Of a stretch of DNA of 64,000 bases, positions 26,826-36,941 are shown piece after piece. Numbering within the stretch: position 1 is the first letter of the stretch; every line of letters starts with the position of its first letter. Source of the DNA: an uncultured Alphaproteobacteria bacterium (GTDB taxonomy: Bacteria; Pseudomonadota; Alphaproteobacteria; UBA9655); contig CALBSK010000086.1 of NCBI GenBank assembly GCA_937967795.1, positions 1 to 64,000 on the forward strand, written 5' to 3'. The translations under genes were made by a program, and so were the position numbers. Below the pieces are notes generated by a model. The model was not told the DNA's origin, made no database searches, and saw only the letters and a program-made list of their open reading frames with translations.

Positions 26826-28080
26826 AACGAAGGGCCTCCACGGGATCTAAACGAGAGGCTCTCCAGGCCGGATATAAGGATGCAAGAAACGTTAATAACA
26901 GAGCAACAATGACGACAAGAAAGACCTCATAAGGATCAACTCGAGCAGGGAGTTTCGAGAGGAAATAAATTTCGGCACGAAAGAGCTCTGTTCCCGAAAG
27001 AGATTCAATAAATTTTCGAATAAAGTCGATGTTCCAAGAAAATAACAGACCAAAAGATGCTCCTGTAAGAGCTCCGAAAGCTCCAATAGAAGATCCTGCA
27101 ATAAAAAAGATTCGCATCATCATCCCTTGGGTTGCACCCATGGTTCGTAAAATAGCAATATCGCGACCTTTATCTTTGACCAACATAATCAAGGTGGAAA
27201 TCACATTAAAAGAAGCGACTAAAATGATAAGGGTTAGAATGATAAACATCACATTGCGTTCAACTTTAATGGTGCTAAAAAAGTCCTTATTGGCTTGCTG
27301 CCAATCAAAAAGTCGAATATTTCTTCCCTGAAGAAGGGAAAGAATTTCTGTCTTATAGGAAGATATTTTTTCAGGGTTTTCGGTAAAAATTTCAATTCCT
27401 GTGACCCCCTCTCCAAGCCGAAAAAACTTTTGAGCTGATGCGAGAGGAATAAAAACAAGAGTTAAATCATATTGAATCATTCCCGCATCAAAAACCGCAG
27501 CTATCTCAAAGGTTCGGGTGCGAGGCAGGGTCCCAAAGGCTGTGGCATTTCCTTCGGGCGCCACCAGGGTAATTTTATCTCCCAATACTAATCCTAATTT
27601 TTCTGCAAGGCGTTTACCCACTATAGCTGAATGAGGTCTATCGAAAAGACGCAATTGGCCCGCCACAAGATTTCTTGCAATCGTTTCTCGGACTTCCAGA
27701 TCAGAGAGGTTCATTCCATGAACTTGAACACCTGTGGCGTTCCCGTGAGCCGTTGCCATTGCTTGCCCTTCCACAAGGGGGTTAGCGCCTGTAATTCCCG
27801 GAAGTTTTTTTATTTCTTCTGTCAATACGTTAAAATCAGAGAGGGATCCCATATTACTATAAATGGCCAAATGGCCATTCATGCCAATGATCCGGCTGAG
27901 GAGTTCATGGCGAAATCCATTCATCACAGACATAACGATGATAAGGGCAGCCACACCGAGAGCGATGCCAAGAAAAGAAAACCAAGCTGTTACAGAAATA
28001 AACCCTTCTTGCCGTCGGGCTCTTAAATACCGAAACGCCACCCATCGTTCAAAAGCTGAAAACACGCTTTGTCCTCTCAT
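26818..28080 (-). CDS. lolC: lipoprotein-releasing system permease LolC/LolE
   Basis: An integral membrane subunit with the FtsX-type layout: one N-terminal helix (about 25-50), a large periplasmic MacB-like domain, and three C-terminal helices. The family motif FERWVAFRYLRARRQEGFISV opens the protein and YPAWRASRLDPVEALRYE closes it. I place the start at the ATG at 28078-28080, giving 420 residues; an upstream in-frame start at 28134 would add an unlikely hydrophobic stretch. Only one permease gene is present here, as in alphaproteobacteria that use a LolF-like homodimer. Confidence 0.92.
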   Translation of the reverse strand: MRGQSVFSAFERWVAFRYLRARRQEGFISVTAWFSFLGIALGVAALIIVMSVMNGFRHELLSRIIGMNGHLAIYSNMGSLSDFNVLTEEIKKLPGITGANPLVEGQAMATAHGNATGVQVHGMNLSDLEVRETIARNLVAGQLRLFDRPHSAIVGKRLAEKLGLVLGDKITLVAPEGNATAFGTLPRTRTFEIAAVFDAGMIQYDLTLVFIPLASAQKFFRLGEGVTGIEIFTENPEKISSYKTEILSLLQGRNIRLFDWQQANKDFFSTIKVERNVMFIILTLIILVASFNVISTLIMLVKDKGRDIAILRTMGATQGMMMRIFFIAGSSIGAFGALTGASFGLLFSWNIDFIRKFIESLSGTELFRAEIYFLSKLPARVDPYEVFLVVIVALLLTFLASLYPAWRASRLDPVEALRYE

Positions 28081-28185
28081 AATCTTTTTTGCAGTATGCC
28101 AGAAACAAAAAAGGAAAACCATCGTTGTGAGCAATTGCTCTTTTAAAGAAAAGGGAGAAGAGTTTGTTCGCGAAGACCATAACTT

Positions 28186-28857
28186 TCAAATCAATCTTTT
28201 CTCTCGGAGAGAGGTATGACCAAACCGTCCGATAATGAGGTGATCGAGAACGTGAATTTCGAGTTCTTTCGCAGCTTTCATCACTTTCCGAGTAATATCA
28301 ATATCGGCTTGAGAGGGTGTTGGATCTCCACTGGGATGATTGTGGACCATAATAAGACTGGAAGCCCCTAACTCGAGCGTACGTTTGACTACTTCTCGGG
28401 GGAAAATGGGGGTACTGTTCACCGTTCCTTGTTGCTGAACTTCATCGGCAATAATTTTGTTTTTTTGATCCAGAAACAAGAGGCGAAATTGCTCCACCCT
28501 TAAATGGGACATCCGTGCTCGGCAGTAATCAATGACCGTTTGCCACGACTGCAAAATGGGTTGGGCGACTGCTTCTTCCCTTATAAAACGGCAAGAAATT
28601 TCATGAGTCGCTTTGAGTGCCGCAATGGTTGCGTCTCCCATACCCGGAATGGATTTGAGTTTTTCCATATCTGCTGACAAAAGGCCTGAAAGCCCTCCGC
28701 ATTCTTGAAGAAGTTTTTTGGCCAGCGGCTTCACATCGCCTCGTGAAATAACCCCAAAAAGAAGCAGTTCAATAAGTTCGTAATCGGGGATGGCTTTCTC
28801 CCCCCCTTTGAGGAAACGTTCTCTTAAGCGCTTGCGGTGGCCTATATGGTCTGTCAT
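28186..28857 (-). CDS. radC: RadC-like JAB-domain protein (UPF0758)
   Basis: The N-terminal helix-hairpin-helix-like part (LKSIPGMGDATIAALKA, about 66-82) precedes a JAMM metalloprotease-like domain with VHNHPSGDPTPSQADIDIT around 168-186, which carries the His-x-His and downstream Asp zinc pattern. Despite its name the family has no proven repair role. It overlaps map by four bases at the end of a serC-sfsA-map-radC run. Confidence 0.92.
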   Translation of the reverse strand: MTDHIGHRKRLRERFLKGGEKAIPDYELIELLLFGVISRGDVKPLAKKLLQECGGLSGLLSADMEKLKSIPGMGDATIAALKATHEISCRFIREEAVAQPILQSWQTVIDYCRARMSHLRVEQFRLLFLDQKNKIIADEVQQQGTVNSTPIFPREVVKRTLELGASSLIMVHNHPSGDPTPSQADIDITRKVMKAAKELEIHVLDHLIIGRFGHTSLREKRLI

Positions 28858-29615
28858 TGGGTAAAAATCTCATGTCCTGATGCTGTGACACCTAGGCTAT
28901 GTTCAAATTGAGCTGAAAGAGATTTATCCCGTGTAACGGCCGTCCATCCATCGTTTAATACTTTAACTTCATACCGCCCTGCATTCACCATAGGCTCGAT
29001 CGTAAAAAACATGCCTTCCTTAAGTTCAATTCCCGTATGTGGTTTTCCATAATGAAGAATTTCAGGAGCATCATGAAAGACACGTCCCAATCCATGACCG
29101 CAAAAGTCTCTTACAACCGAAAATCCCCTGGCTTCTATATAATTTTGAATAGCATAGCCAATATCGCCCAAACATGCACCAGGGCGCACAACTTCGATGG
29201 CCCTCATCATGGCTTCATAGGTTGCCTCAATGAGATGTTGCGCTTTGAGAGAAATTTTTCCAATTGAAAACATTCGACTCGTGTCCCCATACCACCCTTC
29301 TAAAATGACCGTTACATCAATATTCAGAATATCCCCGCGCTGAAGTTTTTTAGGTCCTGGAATTCCATGACATACGACATGATTTGGAGACGTACAAATG
29401 GATTTGGGAAATCCTTTATAATTTAAGGGAGCAGGAATGGCGTGATGACTTATGATATACTCATGACAAAGGTCATTAAGCTCTTGCGTCGTCACGCCCT
29501 CTTTGACATAAGGGGCAATAAAGTCAAGGGTGCGAGCCGCAAGATTTCCCGCTTTCCGCATTCCCTCAAAATCAGAAGATGTATGAAGGACTATATTCCT
29601 ATTAGATTCAATCAT
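28854..29615 (-). CDS. map: methionine aminopeptidase, type I
   Basis: Removes the initiator Met from nascent proteins. The pita-bread fold metal ligands can be seen: Asp in LNIDVTVILEGWYGDTSRMF, His in FCGHGLGRVFHD, Glu in FTIEPMVNAG, and Glu in QFEHSLGVT. Its 253 residues are typical. It overlaps sfsA by eight bases and radC by four. Confidence 0.96.
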   Translation of the reverse strand: MIESNRNIVLHTSSDFEGMRKAGNLAARTLDFIAPYVKEGVTTQELNDLCHEYIISHHAIPAPLNYKGFPKSICTSPNHVVCHGIPGPKKLQRGDILNIDVTVILEGWYGDTSRMFSIGKISLKAQHLIEATYEAMMRAIEVVRPGACLGDIGYAIQNYIEARGFSVVRDFCGHGLGRVFHDAPEILHYGKPHTGIELKEGMFFTIEPMVNAGRYEVKVLNDGWTAVTRDKSLSAQFEHSLGVTASGHEIFTQ

Positions 29616-30318
29616 AGCGTGAAGAGTTAAAATTTATCCGATGGGTAATTGTAATAGCTTTTGGGCTTACCTCGCAAGCATAGACAAGAGGCTGAACCCC
29701 ATTTTTAAAGGCATTTCGTGTTTCTTGGCCATATAAGGAATCAATATCATCCGCAATTTCAAATCCTTCACAATCATTTCTTTGAACAATATAAACAATA
29801 TAAGCCTTATGGCCTTGATGTTTCATTTCGGCAAGCTCACGCATATGTTTTGTTCCGCGCGTTGTCACAGAGCTCGGAAAGGCGGCATTTATTCCTCTTT
29901 TTAAGTGAACGTTTTTTACTTCCACATAGGTTAAAGGTTTAAAAGGATCTTCTAACAAAAAATCAATACGGGAATTTTTGCCGTAAGGGACCTCTCGTCG
30001 AAGAATTTGATATCCCTGAAGTTCTTGAATGATGCCTGCACGAAGGGCTTCTTCGACGAGATCATTGGGATTTGAGGTATTGACGCCTACAAAAGTCCCA
30101 TCGACTTTAGCCATTTGCCATGTATAAGGAAGCTTACGTGAGAGGTTTGTGGATAAGGATGCCCACACGGGTGTTCCTGCATGTGTAAGACCTTGCATAG
30201 CCCCTGAGTTTGGGCAATGGGCTGTGATGAACGTTCCATCTTCAAGTTCAATATCAGCTAAAAACCGCTTATAACGCTTTAAAAGATATCCCTTGAGAAG
30301 TGGCTTTGGAAAGATCAT
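29608..30318 (-). CDS. sfsA: SfsA family protein (sugar fermentation stimulation homologue)
   Basis: A 236-residue protein with the OB-like N-terminus LLKGYLLKRYKRFLADIEL, then AHCPNSGAMQGL and the PD-(D/E)xK nuclease-like core RIDFLLED and TYVEVKNVHL. The E. coli homologue binds DNA and affects maltose genes, but the catalytic role is unsettled. It starts two bases after serC and overlaps map. Confidence 0.93.
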   Translation of the reverse strand: MIFPKPLLKGYLLKRYKRFLADIELEDGTFITAHCPNSGAMQGLTHAGTPVWASLSTNLSRKLPYTWQMAKVDGTFVGVNTSNPNDLVEEALRAGIIQELQGYQILRREVPYGKNSRIDFLLEDPFKPLTYVEVKNVHLKRGINAAFPSSVTTRGTKHMRELAEMKHQGHKAYIVYIVQRNDCEGFEIADDIDSLYGQETRNAFKNGVQPLVYACEVSPKAITITHRINFNSSRYD

Positions 30319-30319
30319 T

Positions 30320-31444
30320 TTATATCACTTTTTGATAAGCCCAATTTATCCAGGGGAGAAGAGCCTGAATGTCTGTTGTTTCAACCATAGGTCCTCCCCA
30401 AAGGCGCAAAGAAGGCACAGACCGAATATGCCCTAAGATATCAAAAGCAACTCCTTCTTCTTCTAAAAGAGTTGCAATGGCTTTTGGCAATTCCCAATCT
30501 TCTGGAGCTTCTTTAAAACGCAAACAGATAGAAGTGGAGGAACGATAGCGTGGATTCTGTGCGACAAAATCAATCCAAGGTGTTTCAGCCACCCATTCTT
30601 CTACGACCTTTAAATTGGCTTGAGAGCGGGCGATAAGAAAAGGAAGACTCCCTAAACTTATGCACCAGCTTAAAGCATCAATACAATCCTCAATACACAA
30701 AAGAGAAGGTGTATTGACGGTCATTCCTTCAAAAATTTCTTTGGAAAACTTTCCTTCATGGGCTAATCGAAAGATGCGGGGAACAGGCCAGGAAGGAATA
30801 TAAGAATTAAGACGATCAATTGCTCGTGGGCTTAGAACAAGCATGCCGTGAGCGGCTTCTCCTCCTAAAGCTTTTTGCCATGAAAAAGCAACAGCATCCA
30901 TTTTTTCCCAGGGAAAGGGTATTGCAAAAAGAGAGGATGTTGCATCACAAATAACAAGCCCTTTTCTGTCTGAGGAAATCCAATTTCCGTTAGGTATAGA
31001 GACACCCGTTGTCGTTCCGTTCCAGGTGAAGACAAGGTCATGAGAAGGATTAATCCCCGAAAAATCTGGAAGAAAACCCGGAACAGCGTCAAAAACTCTG
31101 GTATTTTGAAGCCTCAACTCATGACATCCATCATGAACCCAGAGCTCTCCAAAAACATCAAAGGTCAGGAAATCGACGGGAAGAGGCCCCAGAAGAGACC
31201 AAAGAGCCGCTTCCATAGCTCCCGTACAAGAAGCAGGCAGCAGCGCCACATCATATCGATCAGGAATTTCGAGAACATCTCGCGTAAGAGTGATTAGATG
31301 ACGAATACGCTCAATTCCATAAGAAGATCGGTGAGAACGTCCTAATGATGAGAGATTGAGGTTTTTACAAGCCCAATCGGGTCGTTTTCTCGTTGGTCCT
31401 GAAGAAAAGAGAGGATTTTCTGGTTTTACAAAGGGCCGCATCAC
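30320..31444 (-). CDS. serC: phosphoserine aminotransferase (alphaproteobacterial type)
   Basis: A fold-type I PLP enzyme forming phosphoserine in serine biosynthesis. The start KPENPLFSSGPTRKRPDWA and LGRSHRSSYG region are typical of the TIGR01365 class, and the PLP lysine lies in AFSWQKALGGEAAHGML near residues 189-205. It has 374 residues. It is the first gene of the serC-sfsA-map-radC run; serA, its usual partner, is absent from the window. Confidence 0.9.
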   Translation of the reverse strand: MMRPFVKPENPLFSSGPTRKRPDWACKNLNLSSLGRSHRSSYGIERIRHLITLTRDVLEIPDRYDVALLPASCTGAMEAALWSLLGPLPVDFLTFDVFGELWVHDGCHELRLQNTRVFDAVPGFLPDFSGINPSHDLVFTWNGTTTGVSIPNGNWISSDRKGLVICDATSSLFAIPFPWEKMDAVAFSWQKALGGEAAHGMLVLSPRAIDRLNSYIPSWPVPRIFRLAHEGKFSKEIFEGMTVNTPSLLCIEDCIDALSWCISLGSLPFLIARSQANLKVVEEWVAETPWIDFVAQNPRYRSSTSICLRFKEAPEDWELPKAIATLLEEEGVAFDILGHIRSVPSLRLWGGPMVETTDIQALLPWINWAYQKVI

Positions 31445-31817
31445 TATTTTCTCAACTTAACGCTGATTTATATTCAAAGGGAAGAGATTCGTTCACGAAT
31501 CAAGAATGAATCAGTTGTTAAGGAATTTAACATTCCTGATGAGAAAACTCAACAATTTCTGTGAGGAGAGAATTTACAATGAAAAGGAGATTTTTAGAGG
31601 TTCTCTATCAAGTTTATTTATCTTTCCTGAATGCTTTGAAAATGGCCAAAATACCATTGTTTTCCTAATCTGCTACAGAAAACGTTTGTAAAAAGAGAGA
31701 AATAATGGTAATTCCAGTAAGGAACATGGATATGATACGCCTTTAATTTTCCAAAAAAATCTGGTCGTATTTTAAAAAAATCCTATTGCCCACTCATCAA
31801 CAAGAGTCAAGTAGGGT
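31445..31817. other. AT-rich gap between serC and the HAD phosphatase gene
   Basis: No conserved gene is seen. It contains one 29-codon open frame with a strong ribosome-binding site (31579-31668, listed separately) and is otherwise AT-rich. It must hold the divergent promoters of serC and the phosphatase gene, but no box pair is clear enough to call. Confidence 0.5.
31579..31668 (+). CDS. possible 29-residue small protein
   Basis: The frame begins ATGAAAAGGAGATTTTTAGA and ends with TAA at 31666-31668. It is preceded at a good distance by gaggagag, the best Shine-Dalgarno in this gap. The peptide is a basic N-terminus followed by a hydrophobic run (VLYQVYLSFLNAL), as in small membrane peptides. 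I recognise no homologue. It could be a leader peptide or a chance frame. Confidence 0.25.
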   Translation: MKRRFLEVLYQVYLSFLNALKMAKIPLFS

Positions 31818-32375
31818 ATGGTAAATCATAAAAAAAAAGCTTTATTTCTTGATCGTGACGGCGTCATCAACAAGTCTTATATTCATAATGGGCAACCCCA
31901 CTCTCCTTGTCATGTGGAAGAATTTATTGTACTTAATGACGTAAAAGATGCTTTAATCCTTAGCAAAAAAATGGGCTTTTTAAATATTATTGTAACAAAC
32001 CAACCTAATGTAGCAAGGGGAAATCACTCTCTTGAAACTATGGAGCAAATGCACGAAATTATTAAAAGCAATTTAGTTATCGATGATATTTTTGTTTGTC
32101 TTCATTTAGATGAGGATGAATGTCAGTGTCGTAAGCCTTTGCCGGGAATGTTGCTTTCAGCTAAAATAAAATGGGATCTGGATTTTACAAAGAGTTTTCT
32201 TGTGGGAGATAGATGGAGGGATATAGAGGCTGCACAAGCAATAGGATGCGAGAGTTTTTGGATTGATTATGGCTACAATGAAAAGCAACCTCTTCCCCCC
32301 TACCATAAGGTAGGTTCACTGAAGGAAGCTGTTGAAAAAATACGCAAACTCTCCAGCAGCCGACTGTTAAAATAA
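31818..32375 (+). CDS. GmhB-like HAD-IIIA phosphatase (heptose bisphosphatase or histidinol phosphatase)
   Basis: A 185-residue haloacid dehalogenase phosphatase. Motif I is FLDRDGVINKS (about 10-20), motif II is IVTNQPNVARG, and motif III/IV is KPLPGML with FLVGDRWRDIEAAQAIGC. The C-x-H-x6-C-x-C pattern in CLHLDEDECQCRKP matches the zinc loop of GmhB. GmhB dephosphorylates D-glycero-D-manno-heptose 1,7-bisphosphate for LPS core. No other heptose gene is adjacent, so other sugar phosphates or histidinol phosphate remain possible. The gene is an isolated plus-strand unit with high AT content, like the glycosyltransferases at 0-9 kb. Confidence 0.8.
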   Translation: MVNHKKKALFLDRDGVINKSYIHNGQPHSPCHVEEFIVLNDVKDALILSKKMGFLNIIVTNQPNVARGNHSLETMEQMHEIIKSNLVIDDIFVCLHLDEDECQCRKPLPGMLLSAKIKWDLDFTKSFLVGDRWRDIEAAQAIGCESFWIDYGYNEKQPLPPYHKVGSLKEAVEKIRKLSSSRLLK

Positions 32376-32462
32376 CTTATCCATGCATATTATATAAATT
32401 TTGTCTTTCCCAGAAGAACGTTGAGATAAAATAATTTTTCGTGAAAGGTCAAAAAATAGGAC

Positions 32463-34406
32463 CTAAATCCCCGTTTGTGGCGCGGGGGAACCCTTCGAAG
32501 CTTTTTTTAAAGAAGGTTTTTTTGTTCTGGGAGATGTCTTTTTGCCGCCCGATGGAATGGAAGAAGACTTAGGAATTTCTGGACCTGAAGCGTATTTCAT
32601 ACGATCAAGTTTTCCTTCCTTTAGGAGCACATTAATCTCATCTCCACTGAGAGTTTCAAATTCCAATAACGTTCTCGCAAGAAGCTCAAGATGATCACGG
32701 TACGTGGTGAGAATACTTTTTGCTTTTGCATAGGATTCTTCTACAATGCGTTTGATCTCTTCATCAATAAGCTGAGCTGTTGATTCAGAAACATTTTTAT
32801 GCTGGGCCACTGAATGCCCAAGGAAAACTTCTTGCGTATTTTCACCATAGGTTATGGGGCCAAGCTTGTCGCTCATTCCCCATTCAGTAACCATGCGACG
32901 TGCCATTTGCGTCGCCATGCTTATATCAGAAGAAGCTCCCGTGGTTATCTTATTCGGGCCAAAAATCATCTCTTCAGCTATGCGCCCTCCCATAGCAACA
33001 GCCAGATCTGCATAAAGTCTCTCGCGGGACATCGAAACACGATCTCCTTCTGGAAGACGCATGACCATACCTAACGCTCGTCCTCGAGGAATAATTGTTG
33101 CCTTATGAATGGGGTCTGAAGCAGGAGAATGAAAAGCTACCACAGCATGCCCCGACTCATGGTAAGCTGTAAGACGTTTTTCTTCTTCCGTCATGACCAT
33201 TGAACGACGTTCACTTCCCATCATAACTTTATCTTTTGCTTCCTCAAGTTCGGCCATAGATACGCTCCGACGATTACGACGTGCCGCAAGAAGAGCAGAT
33301 TCATTAACAAGATTGGCTAAATCCGCACCCGAAAAACCAGGGGTTCCTCGTGCAATCACCTTAAGGTCTACATCATCGGTTAAAGGAACGTTACGTGCAT
33401 GAACAGCAAGAATTTTTTCACGTCCTAAAACATCAGGATTAGGAACAACAACTTGTCTATCAAAACGACCTGGCCTTAAGAGAGCGGGATCAAGAACATC
33501 GGGGCGATTCGTTGCTGCAATAAGAATAACCCCGTCATTTGCTTCGAATCCATCCATTTCGACAAGGAGCTGATTGAGAGTTTGCTCACGTTCATCATTT
33601 CCTCCCCCCAGACCGGCCCCTCTATGACGCCCCACAGCATCGATTTCATCAATAAAAATAATGCAAGGCGCATTCTTTTTTCCTTGCTCAAACAAGTCGC
33701 GGACACGGCTTGCGCCCACACCGACAAACATTTCGACGAAATCAGAACCTGAAATAGTGAAAAAGGGAACATTTGCCTCTCCAGCAATGGCACGGGCAAG
33801 AAGTGTTTTACCTGTCCCAGGAGGGCCTACCAGTAAAACGCCTCGAGGAATTTTCCCCCCCAGTCGTTGAAATTTCTGAGGATCCCGCAGAAATTCGACA
33901 ACTTCTTCTAGCTCTTGCTTAGCTTCATCAACGCCTGCAACATCCTTAAAAGTCACTTGCGTCGCTTTATCATCTAAAAGTCGCGCTTTAGACTTTCCAA
34001 AGCCCATGGCTTTGTTTCCTCCGGCCTGCATTTGCCGCATAAAAAAAATCCAAACTCCAATAAGTAAAATCATGGGAAGCCAAGAAATAAGAACTTGGAA
34101 GAAAGTAGGCATTTCTTCCTCAATGGGAGCGGCTTTAATTCGCACATTACTTTCTAAAAGTCGGTCAACAAGATGGGTATCATGGGGTGGAACAACAGAG
34201 GAGAAGGTACTTCCATCGGTTAAGTGCCCGCTAATTAAATCGCCTCGGATAAGAACTTCTTGAACTCGACCTTCTTTAGCATCTTGCAAAAGGGTCGAAT
34301 AATCGATGGTGGTGTGTTGCCTTTGAGAAGGAGGAGATTGGAATAAGTTAAAAACGGCCACTAAAAAAAGTCCAATAATAATCCATAGGGCTAAATTACG
34401 GTTCAT
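32463..34406 (-). CDS. ftsH: ATP-dependent zinc metalloprotease FtsH
   Basis: A membrane-anchored AAA+ protease for membrane and short-lived cytoplasmic proteins. Two N-terminal helices (about 5-23 and 105-125) flank a periplasmic loop. Walker A is [13 protein letters not shown], Walker B is [11 protein letters not shown], the arginine-finger region is RPGRFDRQ, and the zinc site is [11 protein letters not shown] with a downstream Asp. A Lys/Ser/Pro-rich tail ends the protein at 647 residues. It follows tilS by 36 bases, the usual tilS-ftsH order. Confidence 0.97.
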   Translation of the reverse strand: MNRNLALWIIIGLFLVAVFNLFQSPPSQRQHTTIDYSTLLQDAKEGRVQEVLIRGDLISGHLTDGSTFSSVVPPHDTHLVDRLLESNVRIKAAPIEEEMPTFFQVLISWLPMILLIGVWIFFMRQMQAGGNKAMGFGKSKARLLDDKATQVTFKDVAGVDEAKQELEEVVEFLRDPQKFQRLGGKIPRGVLLVGPPGTGKTLLARAIAGEANVPFFTISGSDFVEMFVGVGASRVRDLFEQGKKNAPCIIFIDEIDAVGRHRGAGLGGGNDEREQTLNQLLVEMDGFEANDGVILIAATNRPDVLDPALLRPGRFDRQVVVPNPDVLGREKILAVHARNVPLTDDVDLKVIARGTPGFSGADLANLVNESALLAARRNRRSVSMAELEEAKDKVMMGSERRSMVMTEEEKRLTAYHESGHAVVAFHSPASDPIHKATIIPRGRALGMVMRLPEGDRVSMSRERLYADLAVAMGGRIAEEMIFGPNKITTGASSDISMATQMARRMVTEWGMSDKLGPITYGENTQEVFLGHSVAQHKNVSESTAQLIDEEIKRIVEESYAKAKSILTTYRDHLELLARTLLEFETLSGDEINVLLKEGKLDRMKYASGPEIPKSSSIPSGGKKTSPRTKKPSLKKASKGSPAPQTGI

Positions 34407-34442
34407 GGGATGCTGTTCTCACGTTAGAAATAATGTAATATT

Positions 34443-35705
34443 TTATATAGTAAATCTTAACGAATCGTGAAAGAAGGGCTTTAAATAAAAAAACCTTTGT
34501 AAATCCACTTCACTGGTTAAATTGTAACAGAAGTGGGGAATAGAAACAACCTCTCCCTTCGTCCAAAGAGCAGGAAGTGTGGGGAAAACGGAAGAAGGAA
34601 TAGGAGAATCTCCTTTTTTTCTTAAAAGAGGAAATGCTTTCAAGGGAGCAATGTACGTTTCAGGTGGAACATGTTTTTTAATCTCAGGATCAATCCAAAA
34701 ACGCTGATCCCAAAGGGTTTCCTTGTGTAAATGGGAAAGATTAAAGTTTTCTTTAATGGCAGAAACTTCACGCAAGAGTAGAATTTTCTCTGATTGGGGA
34801 ATCCAATAAATTCCTCCTGCTGTAAAAGGAAAAGATAACTTCAGCTTGCCTAAAATGGTTGTGACTTGAGTGGCACGGGAAGAATAATTCATGTCTGAAA
34901 ACCAATGCATAAGAAGAGGAATAAGTCTTTTTGCAAGGGCGGGATGTAATTCTTCGAAAGATTTTTTTTGGAGTGTAAGATACCCTCCCTCACACAGCTG
35001 AACGGATGTCTTTATGATGTGCTGAAGGGAATTACGAATAAAGTCGACATCAACTTGAAGTTTTTCCATAATATTAAAAAGACGGATTTGTGAAAGCCCC
35101 TCTTTTTCCAAAAAAGAACGCAATCGCCCTCTAAAAAACCGAGGATTTTGATTACTGGGATCTTCAATCCATATATGATTTTCTGCGAGCAACGTAGCTT
35201 TCAGTCGCTCTTTGGGAAATTTGAGAAGAGGGCGAAGCAAAACAATCCCTTCTCGAAAACTCTTCTTTTTCATCCCTGAAAGACCATCAAGCCCGCTTCC
35301 TGAGGAAAGGCGCAACCAAAAAGTTTCTTCTTGATCTTGTTGATGGTGACCTAAAAGAAGAGTGGAAATATGGTTGTTTTTACACCAGTTTATTAAACAC
35401 TGATAACGGGCCTCTCGTGCTTTTTCTTGAAGGCGAGAAGTGGGTTTTTCACCTTCCCATTTCAAAGTTATATGCTCAATACCTTCTTTGTAAGCCCACT
35501 TCTGGACAAACAAAGCTTCTTTTTTTGATTCAATTCTAAGACCGTGATCAACAGTCAAACCAATTACTCGGCCTTTTTTTTGTTGTGCCCATCTATGAGT
35601 AAGAAGCAAGAGGGCCAAACTATCTGCCCCTCCCGAGGTAGCCACAGCAATCGGAAAAGTTACCTCTCCTAAAGACGCTTCAAATTCAGGCAGGGTAATT
35701 TTCAT
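34443..35705 (-). CDS. tilS: tRNA(Ile)-lysidine synthase
   Basis: Converts C34 of the AUA-reading tRNA-Ile to lysidine. The PP-loop is VATSGGADSLALLLL near residues 19-33, with HHQQDQEETFWLRL and SGSGLDGLSGM further on; C-terminal tRNA-binding regions follow. I chose the ATG at 35703-35705, which gives the normal N-terminus MKITLPEFEASLG; the frame stays open back to an ATG at 35757-35759 inside a palindromic repeat, which would add 18 residues. Neither start has an ideal ribosome-binding site, so the start is uncertain. It is essential and is likely co-transcribed with ftsH. Confidence 0.9.
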   Translation of the reverse strand: MKITLPEFEASLGEVTFPIAVATSGGADSLALLLLTHRWAQQKKGRVIGLTVDHGLRIESKKEALFVQKWAYKEGIEHITLKWEGEKPTSRLQEKAREARYQCLINWCKNNHISTLLLGHHQQDQEETFWLRLSSGSGLDGLSGMKKKSFREGIVLLRPLLKFPKERLKATLLAENHIWIEDPSNQNPRFFRGRLRSFLEKEGLSQIRLFNIMEKLQVDVDFIRNSLQHIIKTSVQLCEGGYLTLQKKSFEELHPALAKRLIPLLMHWFSDMNYSSRATQVTTILGKLKLSFPFTAGGIYWIPQSEKILLLREVSAIKENFNLSHLHKETLWDQRFWIDPEIKKHVPPETYIAPLKAFPLLRKKGDSPIPSSVFPTLPALWTKGEVVSIPHFCYNLTSEVDLQRFFYLKPFFHDSLRFTI

Positions 35706-35757
35706 GGAAAAATCTAGAGTTAATATGAATGAAAATGGGATATACCTCTCCTCGGCC

Positions 35758-35833
35758 ATCCCGAATTTGTTTCGGGATCTTCTTGGAAAGGAAATTCTGA
35801 ATCCTCCCTTCGTAGGCTTCAGGATGACGACGT
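35758..35833. repeat. dispersed palindromic repeat between prfA and tilS
   Basis: An eight-base-pair perfect hairpin (atcccgaa, loop tttgt, ttcgggat; 35758-35778) is followed by a second imperfect one (ctgaatcc ... ggcttcag, about 35797-35822). On the minus strand it opens cgtcatcctgaagcc, the style of intergenic repeats common in alphaproteobacteria. A related stretch lies at 22513-22540. Confidence 0.6.
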
Positions 35834-35858
35834 GATGCGTTATTTAAGATTTGTTTCA

Positions 35859-36941
35859 CTAAGTCATCTCCCCAAGTTCAGCAAGCCGACTTGCTTGATC
35901 TTCGGAAATTAAGGATTGAACCATCTCATCAAGAGCACTCCCATCTATAATCCGATCAAGTTTATAAAGGGTAAGGTTAATCCTATGATCTGTGACTCGT
36001 CCTTGGGGAAAGTTATAGGTCCGTATACGTTCTGAACGGTCCCCACTCCCCACTTGACTTTTACGACTAGCTGCCCGTTCAGCTGCCTTTTGAGCTCGCT
36101 GGTGTTCATAAAGACGGGCTCGAAGAATTTTAAGAGCCTTTGCCTTATTCTTATGTTGTGATTTTTCATCTTGTTGTTGAACGACAACGCCTGTAGGAAT
36201 GTGAGTGATGCGGACGGCACTATCGGTTGTATTTACTGACTGCCCACCGGGTCCACTTGAACGAAAAACGTCAATTCGTAAATCTTTTTCCTCAATATGA
36301 ATATCGACATCTTCAGCTTCGGGCAAAACAGCAACAGTTGCAGCTGATGTATGAATACGCCCCCCCGTTTCGGTTTCCGGAACACGTTGAACACGATGCA
36401 CACCTGACTCAAACTTAAGCTTTGCAAAGACGCCCTTGCCAGAGATAGAGGCCGAGGCTTCCTTAATTCCTCCAAGGCCTGTATCACTTTCATGCATGAG
36501 CTCAAAACGCCATCCTTGAATCTCAGCATATCTTTGATACATGCGGAGAAGATCAGCTGCAAAAAGAGCGGCTTCCTCTCCTCCTGTGCCCGCGCGAATT
36601 TCTAAAATAGCGTTTCGATCATCATCCGCATCTTTAGGAAGTAAAAGGACTTGTATTTCATGCAAAAGCTCCAGGAGACGCGCATTAACATGTTGGAAAT
36701 CTTCTTGAGCAAGATCTTTTAACTCTTTTTCCAATGTCGCATCCGCTAAAAGGTCTTCCAAATCCTTTTTTTCATCCGTGGAGGTTCGCCATTCTAAAAT
36801 TTTTTCAGCAAGGGGAGTAAGATCAGAATATTCTTTGGAAAGCTTAGCGAATTCTGCAGGGTCTGCCATTGAAGACGAGAGATTTTCCCTTAACTCCTCA
36901 AAATGAGTTAAAACTTGATTGAGTTTTTGATCAAAATTCAC
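35859..36941 (-). CDS. prfA: peptide chain release factor 1
   Basis: Reads UAA and UAG and triggers peptide release. The GGQ motif lies in [18 protein letters not shown] near residues 227-244, and the codon-recognition domain precedes it. Its 360 residues are normal. It overlaps the end of hisS by four bases. prmC, often next to prfA, is not seen downstream, where tilS and a repeat follow instead. Confidence 0.97.
   Translation of the reverse strand: MNFDQKLNQVLTHFEELRENLSSSMADPAEFAKLSKEYSDLTPLAEKILEWRTSTDEKKDLEDLLADATLEKELKDLAQEDFQHVNARLLELLHEIQVLLLPKDADDDRNAILEIRAGTGGEEAALFAADLLRMYQRYAEIQGWRFELMHESDTGLGGIKEASASISGKGVFAKLKFESGVHRVQRVPETETGGRIHTSAATVAVLPEAEDVDIHIEEKDLRIDVFRSSGPGGQSVNTTDSAVRITHIPTGVVVQQQDEKSQHKNKAKALKILRARLYEHQRAQKAAERAASRKSQVGSGDRSERIRTYNFPQGRVTDHRINLTLYKLDRIIDGSALDEMVQSLISEDQASRLAELGEMT

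Noticed and set aside
27631..28219. Two plus-strand frames of 118-131 codons opposite lolC
   Set aside because: Antisense shadows; composition follows the codon pattern of lolC.
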